DNA of 5,935 nt from Bacilli bacterium (GCA_022801735.1 JAAWSW010000070.1:1-5935), one strand, 5' to 3'. Numbered from the stretch's first letter, positions 1 through 5,434 are shown. Notes: a model not told the origin generated them from the sequence alone. A program made the numbers and translations.

Positions 1-4
1 GGGG

Positions 5-10
5 TATAAT
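5..10 (+). promoter_or_regulatory. Possible -10 box of the first gene's promoter
   Basis: A perfect TATAAT hexamer lies 55 bases before the ATG at 65. Its -35 partner would fall before the window, so the promoter cannot be checked. The spacing would give a leader of roughly 48 bases. In DNA this AT-rich a single hexamer is weak evidence, though the GGGG just before it makes the box stand out. Confidence 0.35.
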
Positions 11-51
11 GGTAGAAAGATAAAATAAAGAACAATAACTATAATAAACAT

Positions 52-59
52 AAAGGTGG
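52..59 (+). promoter_or_regulatory. Ribosome binding site that sets the start at 65
   Basis: AAAGGTGG lies five bases before the ATG at 65. The longer frame with a GTG start at 56 would begin inside this Shine-Dalgarno sequence, so the ATG at 65 is the better start and the protein is 291 residues. Confidence 0.75.
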
Positions 60-64
60 TAGTA

Positions 65-940
65 ATGAGAAGGAATAGAAAACAAAAGAAACAAAGAAAA
101 ATAGTAGTGTTAAGCATGATAAGTTTATTATGTATAATGACAATAGGATACGCAGCCTTTCAAACAAATTTAAGTATAAGTGCTAAAGGAAATATAGCAA
201 GTAAAGAAATAACACCAAATGATTTAAAAAATAAAGTGGTAATTTCTGGTGATGGATTGTATAAAGATACGTATGAAGATAAACGATATATTTATAGAGG
301 TACAAATCCTGATAATTATATTAAGTTTAATAATGAACTTTGGAGAATAATTTCGATTGAATCAAATGATACTTTAAAAATAATGAAAAATGAAATTGTT
401 GGTATTAAATCTTGGGATACTACTGGAGCGACATTAGGTTCAAATGATTGGGTACGACCATCAGATATTAATAAATATTTAAACAATGAATATTATAATA
501 GTTTTTCAACAGAAAGCCAAAATCAAATTCAACAAAATGAATTTAGTATAGGCCCTGCAATAGTTAACAATGAAGACCTAGTTGCCCAAATTGCTTCAGA
601 AAATAGTGTTAAATGGTCTGGGAATGTAGGATTAATAAATTTAAGTGATTTTTTTAGAGCCAATACAAATACAGATAAGTGTGGTAATTATAAACTACAC
701 TACGATAATAAAGATATATGTAAAAAAAGCAATTATATAGTGCCATCTACTTCAATTTGGACAATCACGGTAAATCAAAACGATAATACTAGTGTATTCC
801 GTATTGGAGCAGGTGGAAATCCTGGATGGGCACATGCTTTATATAACGATGCAGGAATAAATCCTACTGTTTATTTGAAATCTAGTATTAAACTATTTGG
901 ATTAGGAACGGTTGATAATCCATATATAATAAATAAGTAA
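65..940 (+). CDS. Membrane-anchored or secreted surface protein, GYAAF signal type, function unknown
   Basis: The predicted product has 291 residues. A very basic N-terminus (residues 1-12, mostly R, K, N, Q) precedes a hydrophobic helix at about 13-33 that ends in IGYAAFQTNLSISAKG. This kind of segment starts many surface proteins of AT-rich Bacilli and resembles SipW-dependent (TasA/CalY-type) signal sequences; whether it is cleaved cannot be told. The exported part begins near residue 42. Around 86-108 it has a segment (FNNELWRIISIE, then LKIMKN) like the DUF6273-type domains of gut Firmicutes surface proteins. It ends in a Gly/Pro-rich portion with RIGAGG near 246-251, INPTVYLKSSIK near 265-275 and a closing DNPYIIN. 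C206 and C219 could form a disulfide. It appears to be a single-gene unit with its own ribosome binding site and a weak terminator. No enzyme motif is seen. The domain assignment is from memory and tentative; the export signal is the safest part. Confidence 0.8.
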   Translation: MRRNRKQKKQRKIVVLSMISLLCIMTIGYAAFQTNLSISAKGNIASKEITPNDLKNKVVISGDGLYKDTYEDKRYIYRGTNPDNYIKFNNELWRIISIESNDTLKIMKNEIVGIKSWDTTGATLGSNDWVRPSDINKYLNNEYYNSFSTESQNQIQQNEFSIGPAIVNNEDLVAQIASENSVKWSGNVGLINLSDFFRANTNTDKCGNYKLHYDNKDICKKSNYIVPSTSIWTITVNQNDNTSVFRIGAGGNPGWAHALYNDAGINPTVYLKSSIKLFGLGTVDNPYIINK

Positions 941-967
941 AAGAACATATCAAAATGTTTTTTTCTT
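940..967 (+). terminator. Weak rho-independent terminator after the first gene
   Basis: A short inverted repeat, AACAT (944-948) with ATGTT (955-959), has a six-base loop. It extends outward by one G-T pair (943/960) and several A-T pairs into a run of T at 958-964. The stem is almost all A-T, so it would be a weak terminator, but it sits immediately after the stop codon in the expected place. Confidence 0.5.
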
Positions 968-1063
968 TACAATCTACGAAAAAATTGTCAGTCTTTGGAG
1001 AATGTTACTTTTTAACACTCAATAATATTACCATACGGCACTGCAAAATATGACCCTATTCGC

Positions 1064-1150
1064 AAAAGTGTAAATGAAAAGTTTTGCTAAATTAATACTA
1101 AAAGAATAAAAATTATTTTATTTATTCATACTATGAAAAAAAGTGTAAAT
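1064..1150 (+). repeat. Two direct copies of AAAAGTGTAAAT before the second surface-protein gene
   Basis: AAAAGTGTAAAT occurs at 1064-1075 and again at 1139-1150, 75 bases apart start to start. The second copy abuts the extended -10 box at 1152-1160, where a bound activator could replace the missing -35 element. The first copy is also inside an imperfect hairpin (GCAAAA at 1062-1067, TTTTGC at 1082-1087). The rest of the 941-1184 spacer holds only short AT-rich inverted repeats, such as TGTTA/TAACA at 1003-1017 and GAATAAA/TTTATTC at 1104-1127, and no gene that I can see. Confidence 0.35.
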
Positions 1151-1151
1151 A

Positions 1152-1160
1152 TGTTAAAAT
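1152..1160 (+). promoter_or_regulatory. Extended -10 promoter of the WS/YRY-repeat protein gene
   Basis: TGTTAAAAT is an extended -10 (TG, one base, TAAAAT). No good -35 hexamer lies 16-18 bases upstream. The same nine bases form the -10 region of the lipoprotein gene promoter at 3821-3829, at a nearly equal distance from the start codon (24 against 22 bases). Both promoters would give very short leaders that begin just before the Shine-Dalgarno sequence. Confidence 0.5.
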
Positions 1161-1184
1161 GTTAATATAAAGGAGCTGTGATTT

Positions 1185-2510
1185 ATGAAAAGAACAAGTT
1201 ACGTAGATAGGTCAGGCAATGTAATAGACCATAGTTTTGAAAGTAAAAAAACTTTCTTAAGAATCTTTTTTGTAATAGGAACAATTCTTCCTATCGTTAT
1301 CATAGGGTTTATCATATATACCATGATAGATAACAGTAAATGTAAAAATGTATACACAGTAATTGAAAATGCAACACATGAATATTTAAAAGATAAAGGG
1401 ACAGTACCTACCTTTGAAGGAGAAAGTGAAACAGTTAAAATTGATAGATTATATTCAGGTAAATTTTTAAGTAGTGGTTATACTAACGATTTAACTTGTT
1501 CAGGAAAGGTAAAAGTCACAAAATATAAAAATGATTTAGTATATACAATAGATCTTCAAAACTGTAATACTTGTAGTACAGATAAGCGTTATAACTCTTG
1601 GAGTGAAGAAACAAAGTATTTTCCTGCTGGCAAAACAGTAATAGACGTAATTCCATACTATAATTATTATGAAAGACAAATATCTACTACAGATTGGTCT
1701 AGAGAATTTGAAGAAGATGAATTAGAAAAGAAAAAATCAAAATATGGTGTTAGAATGCCTAATGAAGAAAATATAGATAGAATGCCAGAAGTTCCAACTG
1801 AGGGAAAAATCGTAGAAGTACAATCAGCACAAAGTACTGAATATAGATATAAAGATAAACAATGGATGTGGTATGATATTCCTGGCAATTATTCAGAATT
1901 TTCCTCTGAACAACCTAGTGGATTTGCAAATAAAGATACATCAACAAAAATATACTCTGAATGGTCAGAATATTCATTAAATCATCCTGAAGAAAAAGAA
2001 TATCGTGATATCCAAAGTGCTACAGGTTACAAATATTACTACGAAAAAGATGGAAAAAAAGTATATGCCAATAACGGAAAATATACAGCTCCTGAAGATG
2101 TAAATCAAGATAAATATAATAGATATGACGATGATACAAGTACATTATATAGATATCGTGATGCTAAATGGCGTTGGTACAATGGGCAAAAAAGAAGATA
2201 TAGTTCATATCGCTCAACCCCAGCTAATGGATATCCATATCGTGATGTTGAAACAGAAAAGTATACAAGTTATAGTAGTTGGTCAAAACAAACAAGTATA
2301 ACACCTGCTAACCAAAATTATAGACAAGAAGAAACAAAACAAAAGACACAATTACGTTATGTATATGAAATATTATCAATGAAAGTTTTAGATAAAGAAG
2401 TAAATCAAAAACAATTTATAAAGCAAACTGGTATGACTGCTCCAGAATTTGCTGCTTTAGAAAACTATAAATTAGAAATAACATATAAATTTAAATATAA
2501 GAAAAGATGA
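1185..2510 (+). CDS. Single-pass membrane protein with Tyr/Trp-rich WS and YRY repeats, function unknown
   Basis: The product has 441 residues and a clear start: AAAGGAG at 1169-1175, nine bases before the ATG. A short cytoplasmic head (1-23) is followed by one membrane helix at about 24-48, and the rest should lie outside the cell. Residues 50-130 form a region with C53, C105, C127 and C130 (the last two as CNTC). Its layout, a helix continuing from the membrane segment and then short strands with LTCSGKVKV and LQNC, recalls pilin-like ectodomains; this is inference only. From about 135 to 394 the chain is rich in Tyr, Trp, Ser and charged residues and carries degenerate repeats: W-S motifs at 139, 171, 260 and 366, and a YRY(K/R)DxxWxWY motif at 220 and 322. 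The last 45 residues are basic and end in KYKKR. The TGA stop lies in the terminator hairpin. I do not recognise a named family. An adhesin or wall-binding role is possible but not shown. Confidence 0.85.
   Translation: MKRTSYVDRSGNVIDHSFESKKTFLRIFFVIGTILPIVIIGFIIYTMIDNSKCKNVYTVIENATHEYLKDKGTVPTFEGESETVKIDRLYSGKFLSSGYTNDLTCSGKVKVTKYKNDLVYTIDLQNCNTCSTDKRYNSWSEETKYFPAGKTVIDVIPYYNYYERQISTTDWSREFEEDELEKKKSKYGVRMPNEENIDRMPEVPTEGKIVEVQSAQSTEYRYKDKQWMWYDIPGNYSEFSSEQPSGFANKDTSTKIYSEWSEYSLNHPEEKEYRDIQSATGYKYYYEKDGKKVYANNGKYTAPEDVNQDKYNRYDDDTSTLYRYRDAKWRWYNGQKRRYSSYRSTPANGYPYRDVETEKYTSYSSWSKQTSITPANQNYRQEETKQKTQLRYVYEILSMKVLDKEVNQKQFIKQTGMTAPEFAALENYKLEITYKFKYKKR
1587..2366 (+). repeat. Coding repeats: WS and YRY modules in the membrane protein
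   Basis: Two repeat types alternate. Type A begins with an aromatic residue and WS, then a proline 6-8 residues later, then a Tyr-rich strand; copies start near residues 136, 257 and 363 (YNSWSEE, YSEWSEYS, YSSWSKQ). A shorter TDWS copy lies at 169. Type B is YRYKDKQWMWY at 220-230 and YRYRDAKWRWY at 322-332. Type B is followed about 35-40 residues later by a type A copy, so an A+B unit of roughly 100 residues appears to have been duplicated. The W-S core recalls thrombospondin type 1 repeats, but the cysteines of that fold are absent here. Confidence 0.65.
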
Positions 2511-2528
2511 TTGAAATAATCATCTTTT
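2502..2528. terminator. Bidirectional terminator shared by two convergent genes
   Basis: A perfect 11-bp stem, AAAAGATGATT (2502-2512) and AATCATCTTTT (2518-2528), encloses a five-base loop. It has an A run on one side and a T run on the other, so it can act on both strands. The left arm contains the TGA stop of the membrane protein gene, and the right arm overlaps the stop of the CBS gene (2527-2529, read in reverse). The genes are only 16 bases apart, and this hairpin fills the gap. Confidence 0.85.
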
Positions 2529-2973
2529 ATAATGGAAAATCACTGACATCGGTATCAAATTTATTTGTATTTCGATTAATTTTATAAATAGATTTTAAAG
2601 CATCTAAAATAATCTCAGAAGAAATATCAGTCTCAAAAATATCTGATAAAGATAATACTCCAACAACTTTTTCACTATCAGTAATAACTAATCTTTTAAT
2701 TCTATGTTTCTTCATAAGTTTTAAAGCCTCTAAAACATCTTTATTTTTATCAATAGTAATTACCTTTTGTGAAGCATAACTCTTAATATGTGATAATTGA
2801 TTAGCCATATCACACACTAAGTCACGGTCAGTAACAACCCCATATAATTTACCATTTTTCATTATTAAAACAAAACCAACATCCCATACATTCATTAAAT
2901 TAGATACAAACAAAATATTATCATCAGGATCACACATAACTAAATTTTTAGACATTATATCTTTTACTTTCAT
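2527..2973 (-). CDS. Two-CBS-domain protein, probable ligand-sensing regulator
   Basis: The product has 148 residues and consists almost only of a pair of CBS domains (a Bateman module). CBS1 spans about residues 4-57 and opens with VKDIMSKN, typical of these proteins, and has the GVVTDRD signature at 45-51. CBS2 spans about 66-118 and has the matching GVLSLSD at 105-111. The T/S-x-x-D positions (T48/D51 and S108/D111) are those that contact ribose in adenine-nucleotide-binding CBS pairs, so binding of AMP, ATP or a related ligand is plausible. No enzyme, transporter or DNA-binding domain is attached, and the tail (about 119-148) is polar. The protein is cytosolic with no signal. AGGTGAT, as read on the minus strand (2979-2985), lies about five bases before the ATG. 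It is divergent from yunB. Stand-alone CBS pairs are common in Bacillota and their partners are usually unknown. Confidence 0.9.
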   Translation of the reverse strand: MKVKDIMSKNLVMCDPDDNILFVSNLMNVWDVGFVLIMKNGKLYGVVTDRDLVCDMANQLSHIKSYASQKVITIDKNKDVLEALKLMKKHRIKRLVITDSEKVVGVLSLSDIFETDISSEIILDALKSIYKINRNTNKFDTDVSDFPL

Positions 2974-2992
2974 AAAATCACCTATTTATATT

Positions 2993-3022
2993 TTGGACTG
3001 AAAAAGCATGAATATTCATAAA
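2993..3022 (+). promoter_or_regulatory. Tentative yunB promoter
   Basis: TTGGAC at 2993-2998 and CATAAA at 3017-3022 are 18 bases apart, but both are poor matches. If they are used, transcription would begin at or next to the ATG at 3030. CATAAAAT at 3017-3024 also resembles the -10 of sporulation sigma-E promoters (CATACAnT), which drive yunB in B. subtilis, but no sigma-E -35 element is found at the right distance. Confidence 0.25.
3008..3019. promoter_or_regulatory. Perfect 12-bp palindrome in the CBS/yunB divergent spacer
   Basis: ATGAATATTCAT is a perfect palindrome with no central gap. It sits in the 56-bp spacer (2974-3029) and overlaps the tentative yunB -10, and it is 35-46 bases upstream of the CBS start. 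It could be a shared operator, but a 12-bp AT-rich palindrome can also arise by chance. It matches no operator that I can name with confidence. Confidence 0.35.
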
Positions 3023-3029
3023 ATAAAGT

Positions 3030-3815
3030 ATGAGTAAAATAAAATTAAAAAAACAAATAACTTTTAAACCAATAAAAAAAAGTCGCCTATTTTTAATAAG
3101 CATTATTTTAATCATGATAGTTGTTATTATTCTATTTCGTTTTATCAATACAAAAGCCTCACCACTAATAATGAATTATGCAGAATTAGAAGCAAAAAAA
3201 TTATCAAGCATTATAATTAATAAAGCAATTTCTAAACATATTACCGAAAAAGTAAATAGTGAAGACATGTTCGAAATTACTAAAGATAATACTGGTGAAA
3301 TAAAATCAATCGACTTTAATACAACTTTAGTAAATAAGTTTTTAACTGAAACTACTAATAGTATACAAATTAATTTAAGAAATATAGAAAAAGGAGATAT
3401 AGATGCATTAGAATTTTCAGACAGTGTTTTAACCACCTATGATAAAGAAGATTTAGAAAAAGGTATAATATATGAAGTAAGTAGTGGTGTAATAATTGGT
3501 AATCCTCTTTTAGCCAATGTTGGGCCTAAAATTCCAGTAAAAATAAACTTGGTAGGAGACGCCACTAGTTATGTCTCAACAGAAGTAAAAAATTATGGTA
3601 TCAACAGTGCCTTAATAGAAGTCTATGTAAATTTAAAAATAAGCGAAAAAGTTATGCTGCCATATTATAATAAAAATATTACTATAGAAACTAAAGCACC
3701 AGTCGCCTTTAAAATAGTTACAGGAACAGTTCCTAAATACTATTCAAATGGTCTTACACAACAAACGCCATCAATAGTAGTTCCAACCGAAGAAGAACAA
3801 TTGAAGGATAAATAA
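3030..3815 (+). CDS. yunB: Sporulation protein YunB homologue
   Basis: The product has 261 residues, close to the length of B. subtilis YunB. A basic N-terminus (1-19, rich in K) is followed by one membrane helix at about 20-38, with the rest outside the membrane. Family hallmarks in order are: an early helix with AELEAKKLSSIIINKAISK (51-69), FNTTLVNKFLTETTN (96-110), EKGIIYEVSSG (143-153), GPKIPVKINLVGD (165-177), YGINSALIEVYV (189-200) and VTGTVPKYYSNG (230-241). In B. subtilis YunB is made under sigma-E in the mother cell and is needed for proper spore formation; its biochemical role is not known. Unlike every other gene here, it has no Shine-Dalgarno sequence before its ATG (only ATAAAGT), so the mRNA could be leaderless or poorly translated. 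No in-frame alternative with a better site is seen, and the basic residues before the helix support this start. The last codons hold the -35 box of the next gene. Confidence 0.9.
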   Translation: MSKIKLKKQITFKPIKKSRLFLISIILIMIVVIILFRFINTKASPLIMNYAELEAKKLSSIIINKAISKHITEKVNSEDMFEITKDNTGEIKSIDFNTTLVNKFLTETTNSIQINLRNIEKGDIDALEFSDSVLTTYDKEDLEKGIIYEVSSGVIIGNPLLANVGPKIPVKINLVGDATSYVSTEVKNYGINSALIEVYVNLKISEKVMLPYYNKNITIETKAPVAFKIVTGTVPKYYSNGLTQQTPSIVVPTEEEQLKDK

Positions 3816-3829
3816 AAATGTGTTAAAAT
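3801..3829 (+). promoter_or_regulatory. Promoter of the lipoprotein-yutD operon, inside the end of yunB
   Basis: TTGAAG (3801-3806), a 17-base spacer, then TAAAAT (3824-3829) preceded by TGT to give an extended -10. This is the best sigma-A-type promoter in the window. The -35 box is made of the Leu and Lys codons near the end of yunB. The start point would be near 3836, which leaves a leader of about 16 bases holding AGAGGTGAT before the ATG at 3852. No terminator separates yunB from this gene, so read-through from yunB is also possible. Confidence 0.7.
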
Positions 3830-3851
3830 AATATCATGAAGAGGTGATAGT

Positions 3852-4949
3852 ATGAAATATAAAATATATAAAGAAACCACCTTTTTCCAAAAGCATAAAA
3901 TGAAGTTATTGAAAATTGCACTAACTGGAACTATTATTATTTCACTAGTTCCTGGATGTACCAATAACTATGAAGAAACAACATATGATACAGGTACCCA
4001 TCAAATAGTAGAAATAAAAAGAGATTTGGATTTTTTTGGTAGAGATGGAAAAGTTGGACTAACTGCCCCAGTAGGATATAAAATAAAAGATTATGATTAT
4101 GATTTTTTTCAAAATCAACACCTATCATTTCAAGACTTTCTTTATGAAAATACTACACCAGTAACAGTAACAAACCCTAATGAATTAGGAACACCAGTGG
4201 AAAATGTAGAAAATTCAGAAAGTGAAATAAAAGAGCCATCTCAACATATAATTGCAGATACCAAAAGAGATATTAGTTTTTGGATAGGAAAACAAGAAAC
4301 AAAAGCGCTCCACGCTCCAGATGGATATGAAGTAATGGACTATGATTACGATAAAACAGAGAACTTTGAATTTGAAACTATAACATATGTTAATAATGAC
4401 AAAGTAAAAGTAACAGACAAAAATGATTATGGTACACCAGTTAATCCTAAGCCCAAAAATAATTCAAATATAAAGTCGCCAGGAGAACATATCGTAGTTC
4501 AAATAAATAGAAACTTTAACCCATTATTAGGTAAAGAAGAAATGAAATCTTTAATTGCACCTCCAGGATATAAAGTAATTGATTATGATTATGACAAAAA
4601 CGATACATTTGAATTTGAAACAATTGTATTTGAAAATACAATACCAGTAGAAGTAGAAGATGAAAATGAATTGGGAACTCCATTAGAACCAGTAATACAG
4701 CAAGATAATAAAACCGAATTTATGCCAGGGGAGCACATTTTAGTACAAGTTGAAAGAAATATAGATCTATTATTTGGGGATGAAGGTACAAAAAAAATAG
4801 AATGTCCAGAAGGATATGAAGTAATAGACTATGATTATGACAAAACCAATATTTTTGATTTTGATACTATTATGTATGTTAATAAAGAAAAAGTAGAAAT
4901 AGAAGATATTGATAAATTTGGTACTCCAATAAATACAAAAACATTATAA
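3852..4949 (+). CDS. Lipoprotein with four tandem DYDYD repeats, unrecognised family
   Basis: The product has 365 residues, with a start fixed by AGAGGTGAT at 3840-3848. A basic N-region (1-21) and a hydrophobic stretch (19-34) end in SLVPGC, a lipobox with C36 as the likely lipidated residue. The proline before the glycine is unusual but allowed, so export and anchoring to the outer face of the membrane are likely. The rest is four tandem repeats of about 70 residues with 10-12-residue linkers, at 48-117, 129-198, 210-279 and 292-361. Each has a start with H (50, 132, 213, 295), a conserved basic R or K-R, a PxGY turn, the DYDYD core (80-84, 163-167, 244-248, 326-330), a Phe-rich strand and a closing GTP. 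The protein is acidic, and DYDYD could bind a metal such as calcium, but this is inference. It lies 36 bases after yunB and 12 before yutD, so it is co-transcribed with yutD. I know no named family with this repeat. Confidence 0.85.
   Translation: MKYKIYKETTFFQKHKMKLLKIALTGTIIISLVPGCTNNYEETTYDTGTHQIVEIKRDLDFFGRDGKVGLTAPVGYKIKDYDYDFFQNQHLSFQDFLYENTTPVTVTNPNELGTPVENVENSESEIKEPSQHIIADTKRDISFWIGKQETKALHAPDGYEVMDYDYDKTENFEFETITYVNNDKVKVTDKNDYGTPVNPKPKNNSNIKSPGEHIVVQINRNFNPLLGKEEMKSLIAPPGYKVIDYDYDKNDTFEFETIVFENTIPVEVEDENELGTPLEPVIQQDNKTEFMPGEHILVQVERNIDLLFGDEGTKKIECPEGYEVIDYDYDKTNIFDFDTIMYVNKEKVEIEDIDKFGTPINTKTL
3993..4934 (+). repeat. Four coding repeats, about 243-249 bp period
   Basis: The units lie at 3993-4202, 4236-4445, 4479-4688 and 4725-4934, each exactly 210 bases (70 codons) from the start of the unit to the closing GTP motif, with linkers of 33, 33 and 36 bases. 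Units three and four match at 36 of 70 residues by eye, and the first unit is the most divergent (FFQNQH after the core instead of K with polar residues). The equal lengths with no indels inside units suggest a compact domain under selection rather than flexible low-complexity sequence. Confidence 0.9.
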
Positions 4950-4961
4950 AAAGGAGAACAT

Positions 4962-5237
4962 ATGAAAACAATAAAAATAAATGAAAAAGAATTTGAAATT
5001 ATAGAAGATTATCGTGAAGCCTTAGACAAAAATGAATTAGAAAGTAAATTAACTGAATATTTTGATGACTACGATTATATATTAGGCGATTGGGCTTATG
5101 GAAAACTTAGATTAAAAGGTTTTTGTACTAAGGAAAATAAACTCTTTAAAGATATAAACGATTATAGTAAAATAGAAAAATATATTAAAGATAATTGTGC
5201 TTATAATTGCAGATACTTTATTTTAAAAAGAAAATAA
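4962..5237 (+). CDS. yutD: YutD-family protein (DUF1027)
   Basis: The product has 91 residues, in the usual size range of this small Firmicutes family. The family core is plain: YDYILGDWAYGKLRLKGF at 37-54, then a C-terminal CAYNCRYFILKRK in which C79 and C83 match the paired cysteines of YutD proteins. It is cytosolic with no signal or membrane segment. AAGGAG lies just before the ATG, and only 12 bases separate it from the lipoprotein stop, so the two share a transcript. YutD has no firmly established biochemical function that I can state. In B. subtilis its gene lies close to lipA, lytH and yunB, so its presence here two genes after yunB is a conserved neighbourhood. A hairpin terminator follows directly. 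Confidence 0.9.
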   Translation: MKTIKINEKEFEIIEDYREALDKNELESKLTEYFDDYDYILGDWAYGKLRLKGFCTKENKLFKDINDYSKIEKYIKDNCAYNCRYFILKRK

Positions 5238-5239
5238 TG

Positions 5240-5262
5240 AATCACTTTAAGGTGATTTTTTT
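5240..5262 (+). terminator. Rho-independent terminator after yutD
   Basis: AATCAC (5240-5245) pairs with GTGATT (5252-5257) around a six-base loop, and a T run follows at 5256-5262. It starts three bases after the yutD stop and ends the lipoprotein-yutD unit. Confidence 0.8.
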
Positions 5263-5346
5263 CATGCGAAAATACTAAATCTGCATAAAAAAATATACGA
5301 AAAAAAGAAATTGGTAAATTACAATAAAAAAGAAGGAAATAGACAT

Positions 5347-5370
5347 ATGGATACAGTAGGATATAAATAG
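5347..5370 (+). CDS. Possible seven-codon leader peptide
   Basis: ATG at 5347 opens a frame MDTVGYK ending in TAG (5368-5370). GAAGGA at 5332-5337 lies about nine bases before the ATG, a proper Shine-Dalgarno spacing. The stop codon is the first part of a perfect hairpin. This arrangement suits a regulatory leader peptide for the nuclease gene that begins 64 bases later. A second reading is that it is the remnant of a broken gene, because a different frame is open from the hairpin to the TAA at about 5420 (SSIRNFAKKKF). Chance is also possible, since such short frames are common. Confidence 0.3.
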   Translation: MDTVGYK

Positions 5371-5392
5371 AAGATAAAAAAATATCTTCTAT
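5367..5392. promoter_or_regulatory. Perfect 10-bp hairpin in the nuclease leader
   Basis: ATAGAAGATA (5367-5376) pairs exactly with TATCTTCTAT (5383-5392) around six A residues. No T run follows on either strand, so it is not an ordinary terminator. It lies between the micro-ORF and the nuclease gene's Shine-Dalgarno sequence at 5422-5428, 30 bases on. It could be an attenuation or RNA-stability structure, a protein-binding site, or a recognition site for the nuclease itself. Confidence 0.55.
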
Positions 5393-5434
5393 AAGGAATT
5401 TCGCTAAAAAGAAGTTTTAAGAAAGGAGAATAAA

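Noticed and set aside
56..64. GTG start for the first surface protein
   Set aside because: It lies inside the Shine-Dalgarno sequence AAAGGTGG, and the ATG at 65 is correctly spaced.
1002..1025. Short ATG frame MLLFNTQ in the spacer after the first gene
   Set aside because: GGAGA ends directly against the ATG, leaving no room for initiation, and nothing downstream suggests a leader role.
1667..1888. Minus-strand 73-codon frame inside the WS/YRY protein gene
   Set aside because: It is fully inside a well-supported gene on the other strand and has no recognisable domain.
2501..2519. TGA read as tryptophan (genetic code 4) at the end of the membrane protein gene
   Set aside because: All tryptophans in the window are TGG, and the TGA lies at the expected gene end inside a terminator stem.
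2974..2996. TATAAAT as a -10 box for the CBS gene on the minus strand
   Set aside because: It is only about 10 bases from the ATG, so transcription would start within or after the ribosome binding site.
3176..3436. Minus-strand 86-codon hydrophobic frame inside yunB
   Set aside because: It is antisense to a recognised gene, and its hydrophobicity follows from reading AT-rich coding DNA in reverse.
3740..4128. Two minus-strand frames across the end of yunB and the start of the lipoprotein gene
   Set aside because: They are antisense to supported genes and have no domain.
5067..5094. DDYDYI in YutD as a relative of the DYDYD repeats in the lipoprotein
   Set aside because: The YutD motif is part of its own family core, and the flanking residues do not match the repeat.
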